A stretch of 32,021 nt of DNA from Gammaproteobacteria bacterium. Lineage in GTDB: Bacteria > Pseudomonadota > Gammaproteobacteria > DSM-19610. The position numbers and the translations under genes were made by a program. Below the pieces are notes generated by a model that ran no database searches, was not told the DNA's origin, and worked only from the letters and a program-made list of their open reading frames with translations. The stretch lies in the NCBI GenBank assembly GCA_026197075.1, contig JAPHQV010000020.1:1-32021 (forward strand), in the 5' to 3' direction. This document shows, in pieces, positions 8,716 to 20,738 of this stretch (position 1 is the first letter of the stretch; each line of letters starts with the position of its first letter).

Positions 8716-9741
8716 TCAATCACGCGGGTGTCCCGCCAACGGATAGCGCTCCATCACATAGCCCAGGCAGTCCTGGCGGATCACCCGTTCGTCCAGGGTG
8801 AACATGGAAGGCATGAACACCCGGATGGTGCGGATCTCGCCATCCTCGATGCGGAAAAACCGCTCCCCCACCTCGCCCCCCTCCTCGTCCCAGGCCTCCA
8901 GGGCCAGCCCATCCGCATCCCGTACCCGGCCCAGACTGGTGCCGGCGGGCAGTTCACGAAAGTTGAGATGGTCGAGATCGGAACTGAAGCGGATGTCGTG
9001 GTCCGTGGCATCAAAACCAAAGCTGAGCCGGGTGGGCACCTTCACCGTGGCCACGGTGTGAAACAGGTCGAGGTCGCGATCCGGCACCGGGTGATCCGGG
9101 AATTCATGCAGGTGCAGGCAGGCATCCAGGAATTGTTCCGCGTGCTCGGCGCCGAAGGCCTGATCGGATTTACCGCACTCCACCGTCACCGCCGGGCATA
9201 GTCCCGCAAAGGCCATGGACTGCACACCCAGGGGGCGCAGGAAGTACACCACGGTGCGACTGAACAGGGTGGCCAGGTGCAGAAAACGGTGATCCACGCG
9301 ATTGACGCAGGCGTAATGGGGATTGAGGCCGGTGTTGTTGTGCACATCCACGCTGGCGAACACCCGGCGCGCGCGCAGGTCTTCCACGATGCGCGCCATC
9401 ATGGCCGCCTCGGGGCTGCCGGACTCCGCGCTGCCGGGCCATACCCGGTTGTAGTCGGGCTGACCGTCGAGCCGGCGCAGGTGATAGCGCGCCGCCGCCA
9501 CATTGCCGATGAACCAGGACAGACTGCGCGGCAGCTCGCGGCCGCCCGCATGGCGACGCAACAGGGCCTGGACCGCCTGCAGGCCCGAATGTTCGTTACC
9601 GTGCAACAGGGTGGATACGAACAGGGGTTCGAGAATGCCGCCCTCCAGGTGGATCAGGGTCGGACCACCCAGCAGGTCCTCCAGCTCCTCCGCCCCGGCC
9701 TGCAACAGTCCCTCCGGCACCTGGTTCAGTACCCGTAACAT
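8716..9741 (-). CDS. Succinylglutamate desuccinylase/aspartoacylase-like zinc hydrolase (M14 superfamily)
   Basis: 341 residues, soluble, no signal peptide. Zinc ligands are visible: H47 and E50 in LLHGNEHSG, and H134 in DVHNNTG. VTVECGK (185-191) matches the region of the catalytic Glu in aspartoacylase. The family removes acyl groups from N-acyl amino acids or acts as carboxypeptidases; AstE proper lies in arginine-succinyl operons, and none of those genes are here, so the substrate is unknown. I chose the ATG at 9741 because GAGGGG sits at good spacing; an ATG 11 codons upstream (9774) is the alternative. It stands alone on the minus strand between lipA and the chemoreceptor. Confidence 0.82.
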   Translation of the reverse strand: MLRVLNQVPEGLLQAGAEELEDLLGGPTLIHLEGGILEPLFVSTLLHGNEHSGLQAVQALLRRHAGGRELPRSLSWFIGNVAAARYHLRRLDGQPDYNRVWPGSAESGSPEAAMMARIVEDLRARRVFASVDVHNNTGLNPHYACVNRVDHRFLHLATLFSRTVVYFLRPLGVQSMAFAGLCPAVTVECGKSDQAFGAEHAEQFLDACLHLHEFPDHPVPDRDLDLFHTVATVKVPTRLSFGFDATDHDIRFSSDLDHLNFRELPAGTSLGRVRDADGLALEAWDEEGGEVGERFFRIEDGEIRTIRVFMPSMFTLDERVIRQDCLGYVMERYPLAGHPRD

Positions 9742-9835
9742 GCCAACACCCCTCTGATTTTCCGTAGCCCCCATCCTACCATCCCCGCCCTGGCGGGGGA
9801 CCTCGTAACAGGACATAAACCGTACTGTTACTCCC

Positions 9836-9862
9836 TTAATACCGGGCCTGCGAGGTCGATAT
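9836..9862 (+). promoter_or_regulatory. Candidate sigma28 (FliA) promoter of the chemoreceptor gene
   Basis: TTAATACC and GTCGATAT, separated by 11 nt, lie 38 bp before the start of the methyl-accepting chemotaxis protein. The FliA consensus is TAAAGTTT, 11 nt, GCCGATAA. The -10 half matches well and the -35 half only in part. Chemoreceptor genes are usual FliA targets, which is why I report a weak match. Confidence 0.33.
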
Positions 9863-9899
9863 CCCCCCGTATCCGCAATCCTGCACCGAGGACCCCCAC

Positions 9900-11810
9900 A
9901 TGTTCCGCAACCTGCGTATTGGCACCCGCATCCCCCTGGCCTTCGCCATCATTATTCTGCTCACCATCGTCGCGGTCGTGTGGATCAGTCAGCACAATAC
10001 CTCATCCATCATCGAGGCCGCCGAGAAGCGGGAGCTGCAGAGCCATTACAGCGCCATGATGAGCCTGATCGACAATCAGGGTCAGCTGGCCCTGGGCCTG
10101 GCCCAGCTGGTTGCTCACCAACCCGACATGCAGGAGGCCTTCGCCCGTGGCGATCGTCAGCGCCTGCTGGAGATGGTGCGCGATGCCTACGAGGAGTTCC
10201 GGGACAACAACGGCATGGGGCAGTTCCAGTTCCATCTGCCCCCGGCCACGTCCTTCCTGCGCGTCCACAAACCCGAAAAGTTCGGTGACGACCTGTCCTC
10301 CTTCCGCCACACCGTCACCCGCGTCAACGAAACCCGGCAGCCCCTGCATGGGATCGAAGGGGGCGTGGCCGGCCTGGGCATTCGCGGCGTGGCACCGGTC
10401 TCCTTCCAGGGCCGGCATATCGGCTCGGTGGAGTTCGGCCTGTCCCTGGGCCAGGAATTGCTGGAACAGTTCAAGGAGATGAACGGGATCGATGCCGCCA
10501 TGTACCTGCCGGATGGCGAGGGCTTTCGTCAGCACGCCAGCACCTGGAACGCCGGCCTGCTGGCCAGCCACGACCAGATGCGCCGCGCCGTGGATGGTGA
10601 GGCGGTGATCGCCACCGTCGAGCACAATGGTCAGCCCCTGGCCACCTACCTGGTACCCGTTTTCGACTACACGGGTCAGGCCGTGGGTGTGATGGAACTG
10701 GCCATGGACCGCAGCGCCTACCAGGAACAACTGGCCGATGCCCGCAACAGCCTGCTGGCGGCCGCCGTGGTGGCCCTGCTGCTGGGCCTGCTGCTGTTCT
10801 ATTTCGTCAGCACCAGCATCGTGGCGCCGCTGCGCCGGGCCGTGGCACGCATGGAGGACATCGCCAGCGGTGACGGCGACCTGACCCGACGCCTGGCCAC
10901 CGACGGTAACGATGAAGTCGCCGAACTGGGACGCGGCTTCAACCACTTCGCCGACACCGTGCAAAAACTGGTGCAGCAGGTACAGGGCTCCACCACCCAG
11001 GTGGCCACCGCCGCCGAAGAGATGAGCGCCATCACCGCCCAGACCAGTGCCGGCGTGCAGCGCCAGCGCTCGGAAATCGACCAGGTGGCCACGGCCATGA
11101 CCGAAATGGCCGCCACGGTCCAGGAAGTGGCACGCAACGCCGCCGGCGCGGCCGAGGCCGCCCGCGAGGCCAACGGCGAGGCCGAGGATGGCAAGCGCGT
11201 GGTGGATGCCACCATCAGCATCATCCACGAACTGGCCAGGGAGGTCAGCCAGGCCGCCGGAGTGATCGATCAACTGGCCGCCGACAGCGAGGCCATCGGC
11301 AGTGTGCTGGACGTGATTCGCGGTATTGCCGAACAGACCAACCTGCTGGCGCTCAATGCCGCCATCGAGGCCGCCCGTGCCGGCGAGCAGGGTCGCGGCT
11401 TTGCCGTGGTGGCCGACGAGGTGCGCACCCTGGCCCAGCGTACCCAGGCTTCGACCCGGGAGATCCAGCAGATGATCGAGAAGGTGCAGGACGGCGCCCG
11501 CGGGGCGGTCGAGGTCATGCAAACCGGCCGGAAACGGGCCGAGGAAAGTGTGCACCAGGCCGGCGAGGCAGGCAGCTCACTGCAGACCATCACCTACGCC
11601 GTCTCGGCCATCAGCGACATGAATATGCAAATCGCCAGCGCGGCGGAGGAACAGAGCGCCGTGGCCGAGGAGATCAACCGCAACATCGTCAACATCGGCA
11701 CTGTGGCCGATGAGACCGCGACCGGTTCGGAGCACACCGCCAGCGCCAGCGCCGAACTGGCCCGGCTGGGTACCGACCTGCAGCGTGCCGCGGGCAAGTT
11801 CAAGGTCTAG
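9900..11810 (+). CDS. Methyl-accepting chemotaxis protein with a large periplasmic sensor
   Basis: 636 residues. TM1 is at about 11-30 ([19 protein letters not shown]) and TM2 at about 284-306 ([19 protein letters not shown]). The roughly 250-residue periplasmic part between them, with [30 protein letters not shown], resembles the dCache_3 sensor class; its ligand is unknown. HAMP follows at about 305-360 ([24 protein letters not shown]). The signalling hairpin tip [38 protein letters not shown] is near 475-515. The tail ends RAAGKFKV with no NWETF-type pentapeptide, so adaptation enzymes must be recruited by other receptors. The ATG at 9900 has GAGGA upstream. The stop is 7 bp from that of the convergent ligase gene. 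Confidence 0.95.
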   Translation: MFRNLRIGTRIPLAFAIIILLTIVAVVWISQHNTSSIIEAAEKRELQSHYSAMMSLIDNQGQLALGLAQLVAHQPDMQEAFARGDRQRLLEMVRDAYEEFRDNNGMGQFQFHLPPATSFLRVHKPEKFGDDLSSFRHTVTRVNETRQPLHGIEGGVAGLGIRGVAPVSFQGRHIGSVEFGLSLGQELLEQFKEMNGIDAAMYLPDGEGFRQHASTWNAGLLASHDQMRRAVDGEAVIATVEHNGQPLATYLVPVFDYTGQAVGVMELAMDRSAYQEQLADARNSLLAAAVVALLLGLLLFYFVSTSIVAPLRRAVARMEDIASGDGDLTRRLATDGNDEVAELGRGFNHFADTVQKLVQQVQGSTTQVATAAEEMSAITAQTSAGVQRQRSEIDQVATAMTEMAATVQEVARNAAGAAEAAREANGEAEDGKRVVDATISIIHELAREVSQAAGVIDQLAADSEAIGSVLDVIRGIAEQTNLLALNAAIEAARAGEQGRGFAVVADEVRTLAQRTQASTREIQQMIEKVQDGARGAVEVMQTGRKRAEESVHQAGEAGSSLQTITYAVSAISDMNMQIASAAEEQSAVAEEINRNIVNIGTVADETATGSEHTASASAELARLGTDLQRAAGKFKV

Positions 11811-11817
11811 GAGCCGG

Positions 11818-13936
<2,119 letters not shown>

Positions 13937-14006
13937 TTACCTTGCGCCAAGCGCCACAGGCAAGCGCGCGTCCGGGCCTACTCCCACAGTTATAGACTCA
14001 CCACCG

Positions 14007-14079
14007 GTAGGAGCGGGCTCTGCCCGCGAACGGTGTGTGCCGGATACCACGAACCTTCGCGGGCAGAGCCCGCTCCTAC
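14007..14079. repeat. Inverted pair of GTAG-type REP sequences, copy A
   Basis: Two perfect 24-nt inverted copies (14007-14030 and 14056-14079) lie 25 bp apart. Each begins GTAGGA and contains its own mini-hairpin GCGGGC-tct-GCCCGC, then ends GAA. A 5' GTAG next to a hairpin is the hallmark of REPs moved by RAYT (TnpA-REP) transposases. The pair sits between amgK and murU inside an apparent operon, where it could reduce murU relative to amgK. Confidence 0.85.
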
Positions 14080-14099
14080 GGGGGCAGTAGAGGCCAGGA

Positions 14100-15086
14100 T
14101 CACAGTCGCGGCAGTACTTGTTCACGGATCAGCTCACCGAGGAAGCCCAGCTCCGCATCGTGCTCCGCCACCTCGACGATGTACCCCAGGGTGCGGGGGA
14201 TGTCCGCCAGGTAGCCCGGCTTGCCATCGCGATGGTTGAGACGCGCGAAGATGCCCGCCGCCTTGAGGTGACGCTGCACGCCCATGCGATCGAACCAGCG
14301 CAGGAACTGCGCCTCGCCGACATCCTCACGCAGGATGCCGGACTGCTGCGCCAGCTCGCGGTAGCCCAGCGCCCAGTCCTCCACCCGCGCGCGCGGCCAG
14401 CGGATATAGCAATCGCGCAGCAGGGAAACCAGGTCATAGGTCACCGGCCCCACCACCGCGTCCTGGTAATCGAGAATGCCCGGGTTGTTGACGGCGGTGA
14501 CCATGAGGTTGCGCGAGTGGTAGTCACGGTGCACGAAGACCCGGGGTTGCTGCAGGGCATTGTCCACCAGCAGGGCGAAGGTTTCCCCGAGCAGACGCTC
14601 CCGCTCTTCGCCCAGTGTCAGGTCCAGGTGGGTCTGCAGCAGCCACTCGGGGAACAGTGCCATCTCGCGCAGCAGCAGCTCCCGGTCATAGGGGGGCAGG
14701 CGGCCATCATTGGGACCACAGGCCTGCATCACCACCAGGGCCGCCAGGGCATCGCCATAGAGGCGGTCCACGGTCTGTTCGTTGAGGGCCTGCAGGTAGG
14801 GGAGATCACCCAGATCCCCCAGCAACAGGAAGCCCTGGGCGGGATCGTTTTCCAGCAGTTCCGGCACGTTCAGGCCCAGGTCGAAGAGCAGGCGCGTGAC
14901 CTGGGTGAAGGGGCGGCAATCCTCCTGCTGCGGGGGCGCGTCCATGGCGATGTAGCTGCGACCGGCGCGCTGGATGCGGAAGTAGCGCCGGAAACTGGCG
15001 TCGCTGGAAGCGGGCTCCAGGCCGTAGTCGCTGAAGCCCAACTCATCCTGCAGCCACCGCCGCAGGGCTTGTATACGATCTGGCAC
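14100..15086 (-). CDS. amgK: N-acetylmuramate/N-acetylglucosamine anomeric kinase
   Basis: AmgK phosphorylates MurNAc at the anomeric carbon, feeding MurU. 328 residues of the aminoglycoside phosphotransferase fold. SSDASFRRYFRIQR is the N-terminal ATP lobe, VFVHRDYHSRNLMV the catalytic loop with Asp and Asn, and GILDYQDAVVGPVTYDLVSLL the metal-binding Asp region. I chose the GTG at 15086, giving MPDRIQALRRWLQDEL; an ATG at 15149 would add 21 residues and run into the lptD leader. It is divergent from lptD and upstream of murU, as in Pseudomonas, where this block adjoins the lptD-surA-pdxA-rsmA operon. Confidence 0.9.
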   Translation of the reverse strand: MPDRIQALRRWLQDELGFSDYGLEPASSDASFRRYFRIQRAGRSYIAMDAPPQQEDCRPFTQVTRLLFDLGLNVPELLENDPAQGFLLLGDLGDLPYLQALNEQTVDRLYGDALAALVVMQACGPNDGRLPPYDRELLLREMALFPEWLLQTHLDLTLGEERERLLGETFALLVDNALQQPRVFVHRDYHSRNLMVTAVNNPGILDYQDAVVGPVTYDLVSLLRDCYIRWPRARVEDWALGYRELAQQSGILREDVGEAQFLRWFDRMGVQRHLKAAGIFARLNHRDGKPGYLADIPRTLGYIVEVAEHDAELGFLGELIREQVLPRL

Positions 15087-15209
15087 GTGTCGGCCCCGGT
15101 CCCGGGGAGCAGGCCATGACCCCGGAAAAGTGATTGATTGATCAGCCATTCTATGCGATTTTACGCAGCGCCCGCCAGTCGCGCCGATCAAGCCGAGAGA
15201 AGCCTGTAC

Positions 15210-17615
15210 GTGAATCCACCACCCCTGCGTCTGACGCCCCTGTCCCTGGCCCTCGGCCTGTTGCTGGCGGGGCCTGTGGTGGCCCAGGAGTGGAACTGCC
15301 GGTCCTCGTCGCAGGGAGAGTGGGTCTGCACCGGCCAGGAAGCCACCACCCTGACCAGCCCGCCGCCGGCGGAACCGACCACATCCCCGGCAGCGCCAGG
15401 CCGCGTGGAAGCGACACCGGTGCCACGCGCCAGCACACCCCCCGCACCGATTTCCCCGCAGGCCACACCGGCCGGCCCTGTCGACCCGGCCTGGGTATTG
15501 TGCCCTCCCCTGCCGGAGCGCGGGCTGAACCTTGTCCCGGTCCCCGACCGGGAACTGGCCACTACCGCGCTGGAGGCCGACCGCGTCATCTCCCATGGCG
15601 ACGCGCGCTACGAACTGCTGGGTGAGGCCATCATCCAGCGCGCCGACCAGCGCGTGGCGGCGGATCACATCCTGTTCGATGACCGGCTGCGCAGCGTCGA
15701 CGCCACCGGCCAGGTGCGCTTCGACGAACCGAACCTGCACCTGGAGGCGCAACAGGCGCGGCTGGTGCTCGACACGGACGAGGGTGAGATACAGCCCGTG
15801 GACTACCTGCTCTATTCCGCCCATGCACGCGGCACGGCCGCCACCCTGTCCCTGGAAGGCCCGGAGCGCAAGCGCCTGCGGCAGGCAAGCTACACCACCT
15901 GCCCCCAGGGGAGTGATGCCTGGCGCCTGCGCGCCAGCCAGGTGCTGCTGAAGCAGGACGAGGGCTCAGGCGTGGCGCGCCATGCGCGCCTGGAAGTACG
16001 CAATATCCCGGTGTTCTACACCCCCTATATCAGCTTCCCCATCGATGACCGGCGCCGCTCCGGCTTCCTGATCCCCGGCTTCGGCAGTTCCGACCAGAGC
16101 GGTTTCGACCTGCGCCTGCCCTACTACTGGAACATCGCCGCCAACCGGGACGCCACCCTCACGCCCCGCTACATGGAGAAGCGCGGGCTGATGCTGGACA
16201 CGGAATGGCGCTATCTCAACCGCCGCAGCGCGGGCCAGCTGGACCTGGCCGCGCTGCCGGACGACGACGCCTTTGGCGCCGACCGCCACCTGGTGGCCAT
16301 CCGCCACCAGGGTACCCTGGGCGAGCGGCTGCGCCTGGAAGCGGACCTGAACGATGTCTCCGACGAGGCCTATTTCAACGACTTCGGGGAAAGCCTGGAA
16401 TTCACCAGCATCACCCACCTGGAACGGCGCCTCGAGGCCATCTACCAGGGGGATTGGTGGCGCCTGCAGGGGCGGGCACAGAACTTCCAGACCGTGAACC
16501 CGGCGATCCTCAGCCGCCCCTACGCGCGCCTGCCACAAATCAATTTCACGGCGCGCACTCCGGTACGGCCCTTCGGACTCGAAAGCAGCCTGGGCGCCGA
16601 GTTCACCGCCTTCGATCACAGCCGCTCCGACCAGGTGGACACGGGCAACCGCCTCGACCTGCGCCCGCGCCTGAGCCTGCCACTGCGCCGTACCGCCTAC
16701 GAGATCATCCCGACCCTGACCGTTGCCCACACCCAGTACGACCTCGAACGGGTGGATCCAAGCCTGGACAGCACGCCAAGTCGCACCACACCCATCGTCA
16801 GCCTGGACAACCGGGTGTATTTCGAGCGCCAGACCGAATTGTTCGGCCATGCCTACCAGCAGACGCTGGAGCCGCGCGCCTTCTACGTCTTTGCGCCGGC
16901 TCGCGATCACCGCGATATCCCCCTGTTCGACAGCGGCAACCGCAGCTTCCGCTTCCGGGAGCTGTTCACGGAGAACCGCTTCACCGGCGCCGACCGGGTG
17001 GGCGATGCCAACCAGCTGGCCCTGGCGGTGACCAGTCGCTACCTGGACCCGCTCAGCGGAACCGAGCGGGTGCGCGCCAGCATCGGCCAGCTGTTCTATT
17101 TCGAGGATCGCGAGGTGACGCTGCAGAATACCGCGGCGCTGGAGGAAGGACAGTCGGACATCGCCGGCGAACTGGAAGTCAACCTGCCCGGGCCCTGGTC
17201 CTTGTACAGCGACGCCCTGTGGAATCCCGATGATGGCAGCACGCGCCAGAGCAACACGGGTATCCACTACCGCGGCGGCGCGCGGCGGGTGGCCAACCTC
17301 TCCTATCGCTACACCAAGGGCAGCCTGGCGCAATTGGACGCCTCCTGGCTCTGGCCGTTGAGCCACCAGTGGCACCTGGCCGGGCGCTGGAACTATTCCC
17401 TGCAGGACAACCGCACCCTGGAAGCCCTGTTCGGCGCCGAATACGACAGCTGCTGCTGGGCCCTGCGCATCGCCTGGCGCACCCTGCTGCCGAGTGGCGC
17501 CGCGGGTGAATACAACCAGGGCCTGTACCTGGAATGGGAACTGAAGGGCATGACCAGCCTGGGGGACAAGGTCGAGTCCCTGATGAAAAGTGGTATCCTT
17601 GGCTATCATCCCTGA
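15210..17615 (+). CDS. lptD: LPS-assembly outer membrane protein LptD
   Basis: LptD is the beta-barrel that places lipopolysaccharide in the outer leaflet with the lipoprotein LptE. 801 residues. Signal peptide MNPPPLRLTPLSLALGLLLA is cut near VVA-QEW. N-terminal cysteines C30 and C40 and the adjacent pair C748-C749 (YDSCCW) are the disulfide cysteines known in the family. A Pro-rich linker at about 50-95 is an addition compared with E. coli. An OstA-like domain follows (ISHGDARYELLGEAIIQRADQRV), then the barrel. I chose the GTG at 15210 for its GAGAGAAG site and a proper signal peptide; ATG 15153 is the alternative. First gene of lptD-surA-pdxA-rsmA. Confidence 0.96.
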   Translation: MNPPPLRLTPLSLALGLLLAGPVVAQEWNCRSSSQGEWVCTGQEATTLTSPPPAEPTTSPAAPGRVEATPVPRASTPPAPISPQATPAGPVDPAWVLCPPLPERGLNLVPVPDRELATTALEADRVISHGDARYELLGEAIIQRADQRVAADHILFDDRLRSVDATGQVRFDEPNLHLEAQQARLVLDTDEGEIQPVDYLLYSAHARGTAATLSLEGPERKRLRQASYTTCPQGSDAWRLRASQVLLKQDEGSGVARHARLEVRNIPVFYTPYISFPIDDRRRSGFLIPGFGSSDQSGFDLRLPYYWNIAANRDATLTPRYMEKRGLMLDTEWRYLNRRSAGQLDLAALPDDDAFGADRHLVAIRHQGTLGERLRLEADLNDVSDEAYFNDFGESLEFTSITHLERRLEAIYQGDWWRLQGRAQNFQTVNPAILSRPYARLPQINFTARTPVRPFGLESSLGAEFTAFDHSRSDQVDTGNRLDLRPRLSLPLRRTAYEIIPTLTVAHTQYDLERVDPSLDSTPSRTTPIVSLDNRVYFERQTELFGHAYQQTLEPRAFYVFAPARDHRDIPLFDSGNRSFRFRELFTENRFTGADRVGDANQLALAVTSRYLDPLSGTERVRASIGQLFYFEDREVTLQNTAALEEGQSDIAGELEVNLPGPWSLYSDALWNPDDGSTRQSNTGIHYRGGARRVANLSYRYTKGSLAQLDASWLWPLSHQWHLAGRWNYSLQDNRTLEALFGAEYDSCCWALRIAWRTLLPSGAAGEYNQGLYLEWELKGMTSLGDKVESLMKSGILGYHP

Positions 17616-17633
17616 CCCTGAAGTTTGTCCCCA

Positions 17634-18929
17634 ATGAAGATGACCGCACTCCCTTCCCTGCTGGCACTCCTGGCAGGCCTGCTGCTCTCCCTCCCCGGCC
17701 AGGCCGAACAGGCCCTCAACCGGATCGTGGCCGTGGTCAACGACGGCGTGGTGCTGCAGAGTCAGCTGGACCGGCGCACCGACCAGATCCGTCAGCAGCT
17801 GCTCGAGCGGGACACCCGCCTGCCGCCCATGGATGTCTTGCGCAAGCAGGTGCTGGAACGCCTGATCCTGGAAGAAATCCAGCTGCAGCTGGCCGCGAGC
17901 ATGAACATCCGCATCGAGGATGAGCTGCTGAACGCCAACCTGCGCCAGATGGCCGAGGCCAACAACCTGGACCTGGCCGGCTTCCGCCAGGCGCTGGAGG
18001 CGGAAGGCTATTCCTTCACCGAATTCCGCGACGAGGTGCGCAAGCAGCTCATCATCGCCCGACTGCACGCCCAGCAGGTGGAAAACCGCATCCAGGTCAG
18101 TGAACAGGAAATCGAGAACCTGCTCACCAGCCAGGAGCAGGGCGCCGATGACCGTGAATACCTGCTGTCCCACATCCTGGTGGCGCTGCCGGAAGCCGCC
18201 AGCCCGCAACAGATCCAGGAAGCCCAGGCGCGCACGGAACGCCTGCTGGAACGGCTGCGCGCCGGCGAGGAGTTCAGCCAGATGGCGGTGGCCGAATCCG
18301 ATGGGCAGCAGGCCCTGGAAGGCGGCAGCCTCGGCTGGCGCAAGGCCAGCCAGTTGCCCAGCCTGTTCGCCGACGTGGCCCGGAACCTGGAGCGGGGCGA
18401 GATCAGCGAACCCATCCGCAGCGCCAGTGGCTTCCATATCGTGCGCATGGACGACCTGCGCGGCGGCGACGAACGCCATGTGATCACCCAGACCCACGCC
18501 CGCCACATCCTGCTCCGCCCCGATGAACTGCAATCCGCCGCCCAGGTGGAAAACCGCCTGTTGCAGCTGCGCCGGCGCATCGAGGGTGGTGACGATTTCG
18601 AAACCCTGGCCCGTGCCCATTCCCAGGATGCCGTATCCGCCGCCCGCGGCGGTGATCTCGGCTGGAGCAATCCCGGCGACCTGGTACCGGAGTTCGAGAA
18701 AGAGATGTCACAACTCCAGCCGGGCGAGGTGAGCCCGCCTTTCGAATCCCGCTTCGGCTGGCACATCGTGCAGGTCCTGGAACGCCGCGAGCGCGACAGC
18801 ACCGAGGAATTCCGCCGCGCCGAGGCGCGCGAGCAGGTGCGCCAGCGCAAGATCCAGGAGGAAAGCGCCAGCTGGATGCGTCGCTTGCGCGATGAATCCT
18901 ACGTGGACTACCGGCTCGAGGATGCCTGA
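17634..18929 (+). CDS. surA: Periplasmic chaperone and peptidyl-prolyl isomerase SurA
   Basis: SurA escorts outer membrane proteins, LptD among them, through the periplasm. 431 residues. Signal peptide MKMTALPSLLALLAGLLLSLPGQA, then the chaperone module starting ALNRIVAVVNDGVVLQSQLD. Two parvulin domains follow at about 175-280 (HILVALPEAASPQQ to GFHIVRMDDLR) and 285-390 (HARHILLRPDELQ to GWHIVQVLERR). A C-terminal helix SWMRRLRDESYVDYRL completes the chaperone core. The ATG at 17634 is 18 bp after lptD; a TTG at 17625 is also possible, and neither has a strong ribosome-binding site, so coupling to lptD is likely. Confidence 0.96.
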   Translation: MKMTALPSLLALLAGLLLSLPGQAEQALNRIVAVVNDGVVLQSQLDRRTDQIRQQLLERDTRLPPMDVLRKQVLERLILEEIQLQLAASMNIRIEDELLNANLRQMAEANNLDLAGFRQALEAEGYSFTEFRDEVRKQLIIARLHAQQVENRIQVSEQEIENLLTSQEQGADDREYLLSHILVALPEAASPQQIQEAQARTERLLERLRAGEEFSQMAVAESDGQQALEGGSLGWRKASQLPSLFADVARNLERGEISEPIRSASGFHIVRMDDLRGGDERHVITQTHARHILLRPDELQSAAQVENRLLQLRRRIEGGDDFETLARAHSQDAVSAARGGDLGWSNPGDLVPEFEKEMSQLQPGEVSPPFESRFGWHIVQVLERRERDSTEEFRRAEAREQVRQRKIQEESASWMRRLRDESYVDYRLEDA

Positions 18930-18953
18930 GTACGGCCATCCCGGAGCCCGGCC

Positions 18954-19940
18954 TTGACCCTGCGTCTCGCCCTCACGCCCGGGGAACCGGCCGGCATCGG
19001 CCCGGACCTGTGCATCCTGCTGGCCCGGCAGGCCCAGGCCGAGGAACTGGTGGTCATCGCCGACCCCGACCTGTTGCTGGCCCGGGCCGCCGAGCTGGGC
19101 CTGCCCCTGAAGATCCTCCCCTTCAACCCTGACCAGCCGCCGGCCCCCACACCGGCCGGCCAGCTACGGGTACTGCCCGTGGCGCTGCGCAGTCCGGTCC
19201 ACAGCGGACGCCTGGACCCCGCCAATGCGGCCTATGTGCTGGAGACCCTGGACGCGGCGATCGCCGGCTGCCGCGACGGCCGCTTCGCTGGCCTGGTCAC
19301 CGGGCCGGTGCACAAGGGCATCATCAACGATGCCGGCATTCCCTTCAGCGGGCATACCGAATACCTGGCGGAACGCACCGGCAGCGCCCAGGTGGTGATG
19401 ATGCTGGCGGCGCCGGGCCTGCGCGTGGCCCTGGCCACCACCCACCTGCCGCTGCGGGCGGTGAGCGACGCCATCACCGTCGAGGGCCTGCAGCAGGTAG
19501 TGCGGGTGCTGCACCAGGACCTGCGCACGCGCTTCGGCATTTCCTCCCCGCGCATCCTGGTGTGCGGCCTCAACCCCCACGCGGGCGAGGCGGGTCACCT
19601 GGGACGCGAAGAGATCGAGATCATCGCTCCGGCGCTGGAGGCCCTGCGCACCGAGGGCCTGCAGCTGTACGGGCCCCTGCCCGCCGACACCCTGTTCACG
19701 CCCCGCTACCTGGAGCAGGCCGACGCCGTGCTGGCCATGTATCACGACCAGGGTCTGCCGGTGCTCAAGCATCATGGCTTCGGCCAGGCCGTCAACATCA
19801 CCCTGGGCCTGCCCATCATCCGCACCTCCGTGGACCATGGCACCGCCCTGGAACTGGCCGGCAGTGGCCGCGCCGAGGTGGGCAGCCTGCAAGCCGCCAT
19901 CGCCACGGCGGTGCAGATGGCCCGGGCCGGCCGGCCATGA
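18954..19940 (+). CDS. pdxA: 4-hydroxythreonine-4-phosphate dehydrogenase
   Basis: PdxA oxidises 4-phosphohydroxythreonine in pyridoxal phosphate synthesis. 328 residues. Family motifs: [11 protein letters not shown] at the N-terminus, [52 protein letters not shown] and [14 protein letters not shown], which include the metal-binding histidines. The start is TTG at 18954 with GGAG at 18943-18946; no in-frame ATG exists near it. It follows surA by 24 bp and overlaps rsmA by 4 bp. Confidence 0.96.
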   Translation: MTLRLALTPGEPAGIGPDLCILLARQAQAEELVVIADPDLLLARAAELGLPLKILPFNPDQPPAPTPAGQLRVLPVALRSPVHSGRLDPANAAYVLETLDAAIAGCRDGRFAGLVTGPVHKGIINDAGIPFSGHTEYLAERTGSAQVVMMLAAPGLRVALATTHLPLRAVSDAITVEGLQQVVRVLHQDLRTRFGISSPRILVCGLNPHAGEAGHLGREEIEIIAPALEALRTEGLQLYGPLPADTLFTPRYLEQADAVLAMYHDQGLPVLKHHGFGQAVNITLGLPIIRTSVDHGTALELAGSGRAEVGSLQAAIATAVQMARAGRP

Positions 19941-20719
19941 ACCACCAGCCGCGCAAGCGCTTCGGCCAGAATTTCCTCCATGACCCGCAGGTCATCCAGC
20001 GCATTCTTTCCTGTATCGCGCCGCGCCCCGACCAGTCCCTGATCGAGATCGGCCCCGGTCAGGGCGCCATCACCCTGCCGCTGTTGCAGGCGGCGGGCCG
20101 GCTTACCGTGGTGGAGCTGGACCGCGACCTGGTGGGGCCGCTGGCGGAACGCTGTCGCAATGTCGGTGAACTGCACATCCTCAACCAGGACGCCCTGAAG
20201 GTGGATTTCTGCGCCCTGGCGCCCAGCGGGTCGACGGCAGCCCTGCGCATCATCGGCAACCTGCCCTACAACATCTCCACGCCCATCCTGTTTCACCTGC
20301 TGAAGCAGGCCCCCTGCATCCGGGACATGCATTTCATGCTGCAAAAGGAAGTGGTGGAACGCATGGCCGCGGCACCCGGCACCGAGGCCTATGGCCGGTT
20401 GTCGGTGATGATCCAGTATCGCTGCCAGGTGGAACCCCTGTTCCACATCGGCCCCGGTGCCTTCCGGCCGGCGCCGCGAGTGGATTCCGCCTTCGTGCGC
20501 CTGCTACCCTTGGAGCAACCGGCCGTTACGGTGCGGGATGAAGCCCGCTTCGCGGAGGTGGTGCAGCGCGCCTTCGCCCAGCGCCGCAAGACCCTGCGCA
20601 ACGCCCTCAAGGGCCTGCTGGACGACACGGGCTTCGCCGCGGCCGGGGTGGATCCGGGGGCGCGGGGCGAGACCCTGTCGCTGGCGCAATTCGCGGCGCT
20701 GAGCAATCAGCCGGCATGA
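19937..20719 (+). CDS. rsmA: 16S rRNA (adenine1518-N6/adenine1519-N6)-dimethyltransferase
   Basis: RsmA (KsgA) dimethylates two adenines in helix 45 of 16S rRNA during 30S maturation; its loss gives kasugamycin resistance. 260 residues. N-terminal [11 protein letters not shown], the SAM site [11 protein letters not shown] (36-46), the acidic VELDRDL, and the catalytic NLPYNIS (108-114) are present. The ATG overlaps the pdxA stop (ATGA at 19937-19940). In many gammaproteobacteria apaG and apaH follow directly; here they are about 5.4 kb away at 26113, separated by the palindrome, stress and sugar genes and a MITE. Confidence 0.97.
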   Translation: MNHQPRKRFGQNFLHDPQVIQRILSCIAPRPDQSLIEIGPGQGAITLPLLQAAGRLTVVELDRDLVGPLAERCRNVGELHILNQDALKVDFCALAPSGSTAALRIIGNLPYNISTPILFHLLKQAPCIRDMHFMLQKEVVERMAAAPGTEAYGRLSVMIQYRCQVEPLFHIGPGAFRPAPRVDSAFVRLLPLEQPAVTVRDEARFAEVVQRAFAQRRKTLRNALKGLLDDTGFAAAGVDPGARGETLSLAQFAALSNQPA

Positions 20720-20738
20720 TTTAAACAATCACGGCGCC

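Noticed and set aside
10002-11555. 517-codon antisense frame across the chemoreceptor gene
   Set aside because: Same effect of GC codon bias; the sense frame has all MCP domains, and the antisense product is a low-complexity Gly/His/Gln run.
15124-15154. SigmaE promoter for lptD (GGAAAAG ... TCTATG)
   Set aside because: The spacing is 19 nt against the usual 15-17, and the -35 lacks the AACTT core.
15966-18620. 884-codon open frame antisense to lptD and surA
   Set aside because: It mirrors two unmistakable genes; long antisense frames arise from GC-rich third positions. It has no recognisable domain and no start signal.
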